From contig NZ_FQZY01000018.1 of NCBI RefSeq assembly GCF_900142165.1, forward strand, positions 1-64,000: a stretch of 64,000 nucleotides of DNA, written 5' to 3'. The translations under genes and the position numbers were made by a program. Positions within the stretch are counted from its first letter, which is position 1; every line of letters starts with the position of its first letter. The notes below the pieces were generated by a model that was given only the letters and a program-made list of their open reading frames with translations, was not told the origin of the DNA and did not search any database. This document shows, piece by piece, positions 8,663 through 16,054 of the stretch. The DNA is from Hespellia stercorisuis DSM 15480. GTDB taxonomy: Bacteria > Bacillota > Clostridia > Lachnospirales > Lachnospiraceae.

Positions 8663-9262
8663 TTAATCCGTGAAATGGCGTACCCGAAGTTCCACTCCGA
8701 TTGCGTCTGCCTTTCTTCTGCACTCTGCGATATCCTCCTCCGGGAGCACATCCACGACCGAAAGCTTCACGGATGGAATGCTGTCCCTGCAAAGAGATGC
8801 AAACTCCAGCATCTTCTCATAAGCATCTGGATATTTTGGTCTGGTGACCTTCATGTATCCCTCCGCGTCCGGGGCATTCATGCTGATGGATACCGCATCC
8901 ACCGCTCCGGCAAGCTCCGGAACAATATTTCTTCCATGGTAAAGATTCCCCAGACCGTTAGTGTTCACCCGAATGGTGAGGCCGTATGTATCTTTCGCAT
9001 ATTTCGCAGTGGCGAGCAGGATGTCCAGCGCGCAGGTCGGCTCCCCGTACCCGCAGTAGACCAGCTCTGTGTATCCGGTAAAATCAAACTGCTTCATCGC
9101 CTCCAGTACCTCCTCCAACGTTGGATTTGTCTTGTGCCAGAGATTTTCGGCTTCGCCGATGGCGTCCTCCTGATTACGGATGCAAAAGGTGCATCTGCAG
9201 TTGCATTCATTAGTCAGGTTTACGTAGACCTGATTTTTGTATGTGTATAAAATATCTGCCAT
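8663..9262 (-). CDS. Radical SAM protein, TatD-associated type
   Basis: This 199-residue radical SAM enzyme opens MADILYTYKNQVYVNLTNEC. It carries the [4Fe-4S]/SAM motif CxxxCxxC (C20, C24, C27) and the GYGEPT motif, followed by VRVNTNG-like and SISMNAP segments. It matches the short TIGR04038-type family that is usually encoded beside or fused to TatD nuclease; here no tatD gene is adjacent. The reaction of this family has not been settled. The start at 9262 follows GAGGAAAAAAT. The length is typical for a core-only radical SAM protein without a C-terminal extension. Confidence 0.78.
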   Translation of the reverse strand: MADILYTYKNQVYVNLTNECNCRCTFCIRNQEDAIGEAENLWHKTNPTLEEVLEAMKQFDFTGYTELVYCGYGEPTCALDILLATAKYAKDTYGLTIRVNTNGLGNLYHGRNIVPELAGAVDAVSISMNAPDAEGYMKVTRPKYPDAYEKMLEFASLCRDSIPSVKLSVVDVLPEEDIAECRRKADAIGVELRVRHFTD

Positions 9263-9354
9263 ATTTTTTCCTCGTCTTTCTGTTACTATCGCTGGCTGCA
9301 ATCCATTTACGGCTGCTGCCGCGTAGTCTGCCGAATTTGTGACTGGTTCCTTAT

Positions 9355-9383
9355 ATCATGAATTTAAAGTACAAATTCATGAT
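9355..9383. repeat. Hairpin-forming inverted repeat
   Basis: ATCATGAATTT (9355-9365) and AAATTCATGAT (9373-9383) are perfect 11-bp arms around a 7-base loop, in the gap between the ECF S component and the radical SAM gene. It is followed by a GC-rich stretch (9384-9420) with its own short symmetries. No T-run follows the hairpin on the minus strand, so it is not a clear terminator. Confidence 0.55.
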
Positions 9384-9431
9384 TGCCATTCGCCGTTCGC
9401 CAAATGCAAGCGCTTGGCTCACTAACACTCC

Positions 9432-10016
9432 TTATATCACACCAATTTGTTTTGCTTTGTTCTTGATGTGTACACGGTCAAGTGCCGTCGCAAACACAAA
9501 GAACAGGATCATGCTGCCACCTGACTGGATTGCACTTCCCAAAAAGGATGCCGTCGCTGAAGCAAAAGAACCAAACAGGATTCCCTCCGCCAGATAATAT
9601 CCCACCGCCGAGATGATTCCTGCGATAAACGGTGCCGCGATGTTTCTTCCTGTCAGAATCTTTCCGCTCTTCTGTGTAAACGGCAGGGTGATCAGTGCCT
9701 TAATGATGATGGTTGCCGGAGCCCACATTGGTGCCGTCAGAATGTCTGCGATACCGCCTCCGATTGCCGCCGCTGCCAGCCCATAAGGCTGCGGAAGAAG
9801 GACTGCCGCCACATAGATCAGCATGTCACCAAAGTGAATATAACCCCCGTTTAGTCCGTAAGGGATATGAAAAATATAGGCGGTCATGATGGTGATCATG
9901 GCTGCAAACAAGCCAGTCATGGCTATCAGCACCATTTTATTATCCTGGCGGTCTTTGTTCCCGTCTTTTTTCCTGTCAGTATTTTTGCTTACCTTCTTAT
10001 CAAGTTGTTCGTTCAT
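9432..10016 (-). CDS. ECF transporter S component (TIGR04002-like), candidate vitamin B6 carrier
   Basis: This 194-residue membrane protein has about six hydrophobic segments after a charged N-terminus (KKVSKNTDRKKDGNKDRQ). The segments GLNGGYIHFGDMLIYVAAVL and AIGGGIADIL are typical of S components, the substrate-binding subunits of energy-coupling-factor vitamin transporters. The substrate is inferred from position only: the pyridoxamine kinase gene lies directly upstream on the same strand, which suggests a B6 vitamer. No dedicated ECF ATPase is adjacent, as expected for group II systems sharing a common EcfAA'T module. AGGAGG lies before the start at 10016. Confidence 0.75.
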   Translation of the reverse strand: MNEQLDKKVSKNTDRKKDGNKDRQDNKMVLIAMTGLFAAMITIMTAYIFHIPYGLNGGYIHFGDMLIYVAAVLLPQPYGLAAAAIGGGIADILTAPMWAPATIIIKALITLPFTQKSGKILTGRNIAAPFIAGIISAVGYYLAEGILFGSFASATASFLGSAIQSGGSMILFFVFATALDRVHIKNKAKQIGVI

Positions 10017-10043
10017 TTTTAAATCCTCCTTATTCTGTCTGTG

Positions 10044-10114
10044 CAAAAGTGCAATTGGGGACGTAGCAAAGTTGCAACTTTACTACGTCCCCAATTGCAC
10101 TTTTGACCTGTCCC
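10044..10114. repeat. Long palindromic element, copy 1
   Basis: Near-perfect 62-bp palindrome (10044-10105, a single mismatch pair at 10067/10082) with centre TTGCAA and no loop. The right side continues ACCTGTCCC to 10114, while the matching left GGGACAGGT is missing. Each arm holds a GGGGACGTAG box. It lies between the pyridoxamine kinase stop and the ECF S-component start. See copies at 11122, 14162, 30632 and 35390. Confidence 0.9.
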
Positions 10115-10127
10115 TTTTGATCTTATT

Positions 10128-10979
10128 TTATTTTATCAGCATGCCGAGAAACTGTTCGTAATTTACTCCGTCATTCCTCGGGATCTTCTCCGTTATTGTA
10201 TCTCTCAGTGCCTTCTGCAGGAATCTTCCGGCCAGCTCCACTGTATCTGTAACGCTGTCTCCGCGCACGACACCCCCGATGACCGTAGATGCCAGCAGAT
10301 CTCCTGTTCCGGAATAACTGCCCTCGAGATAAGGCTGGGCTATCATCCTGCAGTCCCTGCGGGTGATATATACATTGCCCATGCACTGCCCACCATCCGG
10401 GTCGTCGTAGATCACGCCAGTGACCAACACCACCTTGTTCTCTTTGTTGCAGAGTTTTATACCCATCTCCCGGATTGTTTCTACTCTCTGGTTCATTTCC
10501 TCCATCTGTCCTGCCATGGTACAGTCCTCTCCGGACAGGAGACACAATTCCGTAAAGTTCGGAGTGATAATGTCCGCGCGCTCTGCCAGCCTGCGCATGC
10601 TGTCGCGAAGCTTCTGGGTATAGATGCCATATGCCGCACCGTTATCGCCCATCACCGGGTCAACCAGCAGGCAGGTATCCGGCTTCTGAAAACGATCCAG
10701 AAATCGTTCGATCTGTTCGATCTGCTTCTCCCCCATCATAAATCCCGTGTAAATGCCGTCAAAATGTGCATCCAGTTTTGACCACTCCTCCGTGTAATGA
10801 TGCACCTTATCCGTATAGTCATCGCAATAATAACTGTCATACCCCGTCTGATTGGTCAGCACCGCCGTTGGAAGCGGACACGGTGACACGCCCATCGCCG
10901 ACAACACCGATATAGCCGCGGTCAATGAGCAGCGTCCAAATCCGGACAGATCGTTAATTACTGCTACTTTCTTGTTCAT
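10128..10979 (-). CDS. pdxY: Pyridoxamine/pyridoxal kinase
   Basis: This 283-residue PfkB/ribokinase-superfamily enzyme phosphorylates pyridoxal or pyridoxamine with ATP in vitamin B6 salvage. Visible signatures are VINDLSGFGRCSLTAAISVL at the N-terminus, LLVDPVMGDNGAAYG, ITPNFTELCLLSGED and the C-terminal anion-hole region GSYSGTGDLLAS containing the catalytic Asp. The length fits the PdxK/PdxY family. The start follows GAGGCAGTATT. It is bracketed by two palindromic elements (10044-10114 and 11122-11201) and followed by an ECF S component, which suggests a salvage-plus-uptake unit. PdxK versus PdxY naming is not certain. Confidence 0.85.
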   Translation of the reverse strand: MNKKVAVINDLSGFGRCSLTAAISVLSAMGVSPCPLPTAVLTNQTGYDSYYCDDYTDKVHHYTEEWSKLDAHFDGIYTGFMMGEKQIEQIERFLDRFQKPDTCLLVDPVMGDNGAAYGIYTQKLRDSMRRLAERADIITPNFTELCLLSGEDCTMAGQMEEMNQRVETIREMGIKLCNKENKVVLVTGVIYDDPDGGQCMGNVYITRRDCRMIAQPYLEGSYSGTGDLLASTVIGGVVRGDSVTDTVELAGRFLQKALRDTITEKIPRNDGVNYEQFLGMLIK

Positions 10980-11121
10980 AATACTGCCTCTTTTCTGTCT
11001 GTTTTTATAACCTCCGTTATTATATGAAAGAATAGCACATATGTGGTTGCGTCTAAATAGCCAAATATCAATTATATGACCAGTCCAGTTTCGCCATGAA
11101 ATAATGTAGCCCTTGCAAAAG

Positions 11122-11201
11122 GGGACAGGTTAAAATGCGAATTGGGGACGTGTTAAAATTGCAATTTTAACACGTCCCCAATTCGCATTTTAACCTGTCC
11201 C
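11122..11201. repeat. Long palindromic element, copy 2 (variant arms)
   Basis: This is a perfect 80-bp palindrome: the 40 bases 11122-11161 are the exact reverse complement of 11162-11201, with no spacer. It keeps the GGGGAC boxes of the other copies, but the segments between them are different (TAAAATGCGAATT instead of CAAAAGTGCAATT, and GTTAAAATTG instead of AGTAAAGTTG). Both arms carry the changes, so complementarity is preserved. It lies between the pyridoxamine kinase start and the cysK stop. Confidence 0.95.
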
Positions 11202-11215
11202 TTATCGCTCCAGTT

Positions 11216-12148
11216 CTATTCTATGAACAAAGGTGTGGAGTAGTATCTGTCCCCACTGTCCGGGAGCAGTGCCACGATAGTTTTGCCTTTGTTTTCCGGA
11301 CGCTTTGCAAGCTCGATTGCCGCATGTGCCGCCGCTCCGGATGAGATTCCAACCAGAATCCCTTCCACTGCTGCGATTTCTTTGGCAACGCGGAATGCAT
11401 CCTCATTCTCGACCTTGATCACTTCATCGTATATTTTTGTATTCAATACTTCCGGCACAAATCCGGCACCAATTCCCTGAATCTTGTGCGGACCGCTCTT
11501 GCCCTCTGAGAGTACCGGCGATGTGGCCGGCTCTACTGCCACTACCTTTACATCCTTGTTCTGGGATTTCAGATACTCTCCCGTTCCGGTTACCGTTCCA
11601 CCGGTTCCGACTCCGGCTACGAAAATGTCTACTTTCCCGTCAGTATCTTTCCAGATCTCCGGTCCGGTCGTCTCTCGATGCACTCTGGCATTGGCCGGGT
11701 TCTCAAACTGTCCCGGAATAAAACTGTTTTCAATCTCATCCGCCAGCTCTCTCGCCTTTTCGATGGCTCCGGTCATCCCCTTCTTGCCATCCGTCAGAAC
11801 AATCTCCGCTCCATATGCTTTCAAAATATTTCTCCGCTCCACGCTCATAGTCTCCGGCATGGTAAGAATCGCACGGTACCCTTTTACCGCCGCAATGGCT
11901 GCCAGCCCGATTCCGGTGTTGCCTGAAGTCGGCTCGATGATGACCGAACCTTCCCCGAGAAGTCCACGTTCCTCCGCATCCACGATCATGGCGTACGCCA
12001 CTCTGTCTTTCACACTTCCCGCCGGGTTAAAATACTCCAGCTTTGTGAGCAGTGTTGCCTCCAGATCATACTGTTTTTCCAGATTCACAAGTTCCACCAA
12101 CGGTGTATTTCCAATTAAATCAATTGCTCCTTTATAAATGTTTGACAT
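11216..12148 (-). CDS. cysK: Cysteine synthase A (O-acetylserine sulfhydrylase)
   Basis: This 310-residue PLP enzyme makes cysteine from O-acetylserine and sulfide. The PLP lysine is K47 in [11 protein letters not shown], the substrate loop is PTSGNTG (about 74-80), and [14 protein letters not shown] binds the PLP phosphate. The C-terminal half has [15 protein letters not shown]. The length is standard. The start at 12148 follows GAGGATGATTTT. It lies 43 bp after the Rrf2-family regulator gene and most likely shares its promoter at 12693-12720, so the regulator and cysK form one operon. Confidence 0.95.
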   Translation of the reverse strand: MSNIYKGAIDLIGNTPLVELVNLEKQYDLEATLLTKLEYFNPAGSVKDRVAYAMIVDAEERGLLGEGSVIIEPTSGNTGIGLAAIAAVKGYRAILTMPETMSVERRNILKAYGAEIVLTDGKKGMTGAIEKARELADEIENSFIPGQFENPANARVHRETTGPEIWKDTDGKVDIFVAGVGTGGTVTGTGEYLKSQNKDVKVVAVEPATSPVLSEGKSGPHKIQGIGAGFVPEVLNTKIYDEVIKVENEDAFRVAKEIAAVEGILVGISSGAAAHAAIELAKRPENKGKTIVALLPDSGDRYYSTPLFIE

Positions 12149-12191
12149 AAAATCATCCTCGCTTTCCTGATAGACAAGACCGTGCACGGAT

Positions 12192-12626
12192 CTATATTAC
12201 ATAATTGTCGCCATTCTCTATGGACCAGTCCAGCAGATCCTGCAGCGTGTATTTGTCGATCACGCCCTTGATCGCCTCGTCCAGTTCCTTCCAGATTCGC
12301 AGCGAAACGCACTCGTTCTGTCGTTCACATTGATTCGTTTCATCCTCCAGGCATGCTACCGGCGCCATGCTGCCCTCGGTCAGTCTGAGAATCATCCCCA
12401 CGGTGTAGTCCTTAGGTTCTCCGGTCAAATGATACCCTCCCTGGGGCCCTCTGACACTTCTCACATAGCCGGCCCGGCTCAAAATTGCGATAATCTGTTC
12501 CAGATATTTTACGGAAATGTTCTGGCGCTTCGCCACATCCTTTAAGCGCACAAATCCATCCGCATCATTCTGTGCAATGTCCACCAGTAAACGTACTGCA
12601 TAGCGTCCTTTTGTTGAAATCTTCAT
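12192..12626 (-). CDS. Rrf2 family transcriptional regulator (CymR/IscR-like)
   Basis: This 144-residue winged-helix regulator begins [18 protein letters not shown], the Rrf2 signature, with recognition-helix region [20 protein letters not shown] and the wing GPQGGYHL. Three cysteines ([16 protein letters not shown], about residues 92-106) are arranged as in cluster-binding Rrf2 proteins such as IscR, whereas the context between cysK and metY suggests the CymR role of controlling cysteine synthesis. AGGATACAAGCA precedes the start. It is expected to bind its own promoter and that of metY. Whether it senses an Fe-S cluster or the CysK complex cannot be told from sequence. Confidence 0.85.
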   Translation of the reverse strand: MKISTKGRYAVRLLVDIAQNDADGFVRLKDVAKRQNISVKYLEQIIAILSRAGYVRSVRGPQGGYHLTGEPKDYTVGMILRLTEGSMAPVACLEDETNQCERQNECVSLRIWKELDEAIKGVIDKYTLQDLLDWSIENGDNYVI

Positions 12627-12692
12627 TGCTTGTATCCTCCGCTTCTTGTTTTTTGTTCTCCCTTTTTCATACGGATTATATATGATACTTTT

Positions 12693-12720
12693 ATTATAAA
12701 CGGATTATCCTGCCTGTCAA
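12693..12720 (-). promoter_or_regulatory. Consensus promoter of the Rrf2-cysK operon
   Basis: On the minus strand TTGACA (12720-12715) and TATAAT (12698-12693) are separated by 16 bases, both perfect consensus. CGGATTAT occurs twice (12672-12679 and 12701-12708), once inside the spacer and once downstream, giving a candidate operator. Upstream, TTCCTG-N3-CAGGAA (12736-12750) and CCCGCC-N3-GGCGGG (12755-12769) are small hairpins in the metY 3' region without a T-run. Confidence 0.7.
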
Positions 12721-12798
12721 ATAAATGTTTCCTATTTCCTGTGCCAGGAATGGACCCGCCAATGGCGGGAGAATCCCTTTGTACCTTTTCGCCATACG

Positions 12799-14106
12799 CT
12801 ATTCAACTACCTTGAACGCTTCTTCAAGATCCTGAAGAATGTCATCAATATTTTCTGTACCGATGGACAGACGAATCGTATTCGGCTTGATTCCCTGATC
12901 CAGTAATTCCGCTTCATTCAGCTGTGAATGCGTGGTTGATGCCGGATGAATCACCAGTGATTTCACATCTGCCACGTTAGCAAGCAGGGAGAATATCTCC
13001 AGATTGTCGATAAACTCTTTCGCCTTTTTGTCATCTCCCTTAATTTCAAATGTAAAGATGGATCCGCCGCCGTTCGGGAAATATTTCTTATATAATCTCT
13101 GCTGCTCCGGATCATCGGACACAGACGGATGGTGCACTTTTTCCACCTGCGGATGATTATTCAGATATTCCACAACCTTCAGTGCATTTTCCACGTGACG
13201 CTCCACGCGCAGTGATAAAGTTTCCAGTCCCTGCAGGAAAATGAATGAGTGGAACGGGGAAATCGTCGCTCCTGTGTCACGAAGTAAGATTGCACGGATC
13301 TTGGTCACAAATGCCGCCGCTCCAACTGCTTTTGTAAAGCTGATGCCATGATAGCTTGGGTTTGGCTCCGTCAGAGACGCGAACTTTCCGCTGGCCTCCC
13401 AGTCGAACTTTCCGCTGTCCACAATGACGCCTCCGATGGTCGTTCCGTGTCCGCCGATGAATTTTGTCGCTGAATGTACCACGATGTCCGCACCATACTC
13501 AATCGGTCTCACCAGATAAGGTGTTGCAAATGTGCTGTCAACCACCAGTGGAATCTTATGGGCATGGGCCACCTTGGCAATTGCTTCTATATCCACTACA
13601 TCGGAATTCGGGTTTCCAAGTGTCTCAATATAAAGAGCTTTTGTATTCTCCTGCACCGCCGCCTCAAATGCCTCCGCATTCGGCTCTACAAAGCTTGTGC
13701 TCACGCCATACTGCGGAAGTGTGTGTGCCAGCAGATTGTAAGTTCCGCCGTAAATATTCTTCGCCGCCACAATGTGATCTCCGCTCTGTGCAAGGTTCTC
13801 AATCGTATAAGTAACCGCCGCTGCTCCTGAAGCAACCGCCAGAGCCGCAACCCCGCCCTCCAGTGCCGCGATACGTTTCTCAAATACATCCTCCGTCGGG
13901 TTGGTCAGTCTGCCATAAATATTTCCCGCATCTGCCAGTCCAAAACGTGCTGCCGCATGCTCACTGTTGCGGAACACATAGGAAGAAGTCTGGTAGATCG
14001 GTACCGCTCTCGCGTCAGTCACCGGATCCGGTGTCTCCTGTCCAACATGTAACTGTAAGGTTTCAAATTTTAAGTTTCTATCTTCTCTTTTAATTTTTGT
14101 GCTCAT
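12799..14106 (-). CDS. metY: O-acetylhomoserine (thiol)-lyase / homocysteine synthase
   Basis: This 435-residue PLP enzyme of the Cys/Met metabolism family converts O-acetylhomoserine and sulfide to homocysteine. The segments TLQLHVGQETPDPVTDARAV, NIYGRLTNPTEDVFEKR and SATKFIGGHGT (PLP lysine K215) are diagnostic, and the length matches MetY rather than the shorter MetB/MetC. The start at 14106 follows AAGAGGATAAT. A consensus promoter, a dyad and a cysteine-codon leader ORF lie upstream, with a 92-bp palindrome between leader and gene. Regulation by cysteine supply is therefore likely. Confidence 0.93.
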   Translation of the reverse strand: MSTKIKREDRNLKFETLQLHVGQETPDPVTDARAVPIYQTSSYVFRNSEHAAARFGLADAGNIYGRLTNPTEDVFEKRIAALEGGVAALAVASGAAAVTYTIENLAQSGDHIVAAKNIYGGTYNLLAHTLPQYGVSTSFVEPNAEAFEAAVQENTKALYIETLGNPNSDVVDIEAIAKVAHAHKIPLVVDSTFATPYLVRPIEYGADIVVHSATKFIGGHGTTIGGVIVDSGKFDWEASGKFASLTEPNPSYHGISFTKAVGAAAFVTKIRAILLRDTGATISPFHSFIFLQGLETLSLRVERHVENALKVVEYLNNHPQVEKVHHPSVSDDPEQQRLYKKYFPNGGGSIFTFEIKGDDKKAKEFIDNLEIFSLLANVADVKSLVIHPASTTHSQLNEAELLDQGIKPNTIRLSIGTENIDDILQDLEEAFKVVE

Positions 14107-14161
14107 ATTATTATCCTCTTTTCTATAATCTGTGTCATCTACATGATTTGTATTCATTTCA

Positions 14162-14253
14162 TAAATAGGGACAGGTCAAAAGTGCAATTGGGGACGTAGT
14201 AAAGTTGCAACTTTACTACGTCCCCAATTGCACTTTTGACCTGTCCCTATTTA
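14162..14253. repeat. Long palindromic element, copy 3 (92 bp, perfect)
   Basis: Bases 14162-14207 are the exact reverse complement of 14208-14253, a 46-bp arm with no loop. It lies in the metY 5' untranslated region, 21 bp after the stop of the cysteine leader ORF and 55 bp before the metY start. In RNA it would fold into one very long hairpin. No T-run follows, so it is not a normal intrinsic terminator. Confidence 0.95.
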
Positions 14254-14274
14254 AATATTCTATTGTCTATCGGC

Positions 14275-14340
14275 TTAGCAGCAACAACACATTCGCTCCT
14301 CCACTACAAGAATCAAGTTTTGTTTTCTAATAATACACAT
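14275..14340 (-). CDS. Cysteine-codon leader peptide of metY (21 aa)
   Basis: The transcript from the metY promoter first meets AAAGGAG, then 7 bases later an ATG (14340). The 22-codon frame ends with Met followed by four consecutive Cys codons (TGT TGT TGC TGC) and TAA at 14277-14275; Cys is also the second residue. A second Shine-Dalgarno (GGAGG, 5 nt before the internal ATG at 14292) could alone produce Met-Cys-Cys-Cys-Cys. A run of codons for the product amino acid just upstream of a sulfur-assimilation gene is the hallmark of ribosome-stalling attenuation. This is inference from architecture; the ORF itself is directly visible. Confidence 0.75.
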   Translation of the reverse strand: MCIIRKQNLILVVEERMCCCC

Positions 14341-14370
14341 GCTGTTTCTCCTTTCCTCATTTCCTATCGG

Positions 14371-14424
14371 CATAGTATGTTTTACTATGTTTCGTATTAT
14401 ATCCCTTATTTCCTAGTTTGTCAA
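14371..14424 (-). promoter_or_regulatory. metY promoter with dyad at the transcription start
   Basis: On the minus strand TTGACA (14424-14419) and TATAAT (14401-14396) are separated by 17 bases, a perfect consensus. Immediately downstream, CATAGTA-N5-TACTATG (14371-14389) forms a perfect 7-bp dyad across the expected start site. This is a good position for a repressor, most simply the neighbouring Rrf2 protein. The leader ORF starts 31 bp further on. Confidence 0.75.
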
Positions 14425-14453
14425 TATGTAATTATGTTTTATTTTGAACATCT

Positions 14454-14617
14454 GTAAGCATTCCCCAACTTCAAGTGCGTAGAGTACTAAGTGGTGGGTA
14501 AGGGGGGATGCTTGTTTCAGCAGGGGATTAAAAGCCCCTGCTGAAAGGTAGCGTAGCTGCAGGATGTTCATGAGCAAGTAGCAAAGCGGATTGCGAATGT
14601 CCGCTTTACTCTTTTTT
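14454..14617 (+). ncRNA. Candidate structured RNA or mobile-element remnant with terminator
   Basis: AAGCATTCCCC (14457-14467) can pair with the GGGGGATGCTT-like stretch near 14504-14514 with one G-U. TTTCAGCAGGGG/CCCCTGCTGAAA (14515-14546) is a perfect 12-bp hairpin. AAAGCGGA/TCCGCTTT (14583-14607) followed by six T's (to 14617) is a good intrinsic terminator. No plus-strand gene lies upstream to need it. Its first 50 bases (14454-14503) have a related copy at 35515-35466 on the minus strand. I did not recognise a known RNA family. Confidence 0.4.
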
Positions 14618-14723
14618 GCCGTTGCATTTCTTTTTCTTTCGGATTATACTTTATATTCGGGCGCTGAAATAAAACAATTTTTCAGCATATCTTACATAAT
14701 AAGAAATGAGGTATCAGACTGTT

Positions 14724-15569
14724 ATGAGTCACAAAAATAAAGGAATCCTGTTAATCATATGTTCGGCATTCTGTTTTGCACTGATGAATGTATTCGTCCG
14801 GTTGTCCGGTGATCTTCCTTCTATACAAAAGAGCTTCTTCCGAAATTTCGTCGCTTTAATCTTCGCCTTCATCATGATTCGTAAAAATCATGTCCCTCTG
14901 AGACTGGAGCGGCAGAACTGGGTATATATGATCCTGCGTTCCACCTTTGGAACCATCGGTATCCTCTGTAATTTTTACGCCGTTGACCACCTGATGGTAT
15001 CTGATGCGTCGATGCTGAACAAGCTGTCTCCATTCTTTGTCATCATCTTCTCTTTCCTGCTGTTAAAGGAAAAGGTAAAACCATATCAGGCAATCTGCGT
15101 CATCATCGCTTTCCTCGGAAGTCTGTTTGTCATCAAACCGGGCTTCAGCATGAGTGCGGCTCCGGCTTTGATCGGTGCCTGCGGCGGACTCTGTGCCGGA
15201 CTGGCTTACACCTATGTCCGTATGCTGGGCTCCCGCGGCGTAAAAGGACCGCTGATCGTGTTCTGCTTTTCAAGCTTCTCCTGCCTGGTGACGCTGCCCA
15301 GCCTGCTCTTAGATTATCATCCCATGAGCGGCGCACAGATCCTCTGCCTTCTTGGTGCCGGGCTTGCTGCCTCCGGAGGTCAATTCTCCATCACAGCCGC
15401 CTACACCTTCGCACCGGCCAGAGACATCTCCATCTACGATTACTCCCAGATCATCTTCGCGACGATCCTTTCCTTCGTAATCCTTGGCCAGATACCGGAC
15501 GTCTACAGCTTCATCGGATATGCGATCATCATCAGCGCATCCCTGGCAATGTTCCTCCGGCGGGAGTAA
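14724..15569 (+). CDS. EamA/DMT family transporter
   Basis: This 281-residue protein has ten membrane segments in two EamA repeats: N-terminal GILLIICSAFCFALMNVFVR and, in the second half, APALIGACGGLCAGLAYTYV. The DMT superfamily exports metabolites or amino acids; the substrate is unknown. ATG at 14724 has GAGG 12 nt upstream, while an in-frame ATG at 14706 has none, so the shorter form is preferred although spacing is long. The gene stands alone on the plus strand, after a strong terminator at 14583-14617. Confidence 0.85.
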   Translation: MSHKNKGILLIICSAFCFALMNVFVRLSGDLPSIQKSFFRNFVALIFAFIMIRKNHVPLRLERQNWVYMILRSTFGTIGILCNFYAVDHLMVSDASMLNKLSPFFVIIFSFLLLKEKVKPYQAICVIIAFLGSLFVIKPGFSMSAAPALIGACGGLCAGLAYTYVRMLGSRGVKGPLIVFCFSSFSCLVTLPSLLLDYHPMSGAQILCLLGAGLAASGGQFSITAAYTFAPARDISIYDYSQIIFATILSFVILGQIPDVYSFIGYAIIISASLAMFLRRE

Positions 15570-15601
15570 GCGTTGGTGTTTTTATTTATTCGCATAATTA
15601 A

Positions 15602-15910
15602 TTATACAAAAAAATTGCTCAGGCCTCTGTTCTGACCCTGAAAGAGTTAACAGAAGATGAAAAAATCCAGCTGCAGTGCGAAGCACGGGAAATGTATGAA
15701 CACACCATGGCATCGGCAGAGCGGTTTGGACGGATTGAGGGGAAGATTGAAGGAAAACGTGAGACAGCCGTAGAAATGCTGCGGGACGGGATGGATGATG
15801 CGCAGATCCAAAAATATACTGGTCTGAGTCAGAAGGAAATTGAGGAGATTCGTCATACTGTCAAATTAAAAATAAATTGTAAGCAAAACAGAAAAGGGGC
15901 TGTAAAATAA
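15602..15910 (+). pseudogene. C-terminal remnant of an Rpn/PD-(D/E)XK transposase-like nuclease
   Basis: Only the tail is present: the frame is open from 15602 (just after a TAA) to 15910, reading KIAQASVLTLKELTEDEK and, further on, RIEGKIEGKRETAVEMLRDG and GLSQKEIEEIR. This EGK-rich coiled linker with a short helix-turn-helix-like end is typical of the C-terminus of Rpn recombination-promoting nuclease family proteins, which are normally about 300 residues. The nuclease domain is missing. An ATG at 15692 lacks a ribosome site, so it is probably not expressed. Confidence 0.65.
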
Positions 15911-15920
15911 TTTCCTAATT

Positions 15921-15962
15921 AAAAATCGCCAGAACCGGCATTTGCCGGAACTGGCAATTTTT
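15921..15962. terminator. Bidirectional intrinsic terminator
   Basis: A long interrupted stem AAAAAT-GCCAG-CCGGCA / TGCCGG-CTGGC-ATTTTT with a 2-base loop (15921-15962) has A/T tracts at both ends. It can therefore end the nuclease-remnant transcript on plus and the fucO transcript on minus. Confidence 0.8.
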
Positions 15963-16054
15963 AATATAGAAGCTTTTTTACAGCCCTTTTAATTCTATAC
16001 GCTCAAACCTCAGAAAGAATCCGGACAAGAACATCGCTGCTTTTTTGTGTTCGG

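Noticed and set aside
8486-9250. 254-codon plus-strand frame opposite the radical SAM gene
   Set aside because: Antisense of a CxxxCxxC enzyme with a proper ribosome site; runs through the 12-bp repeats.
10044-10114. Palindromic elements as ordinary intrinsic terminators
   Set aside because: None has a T-run after the stem, and copy 4 lies within the cbiQ-cbiO operon where termination would be harmful.
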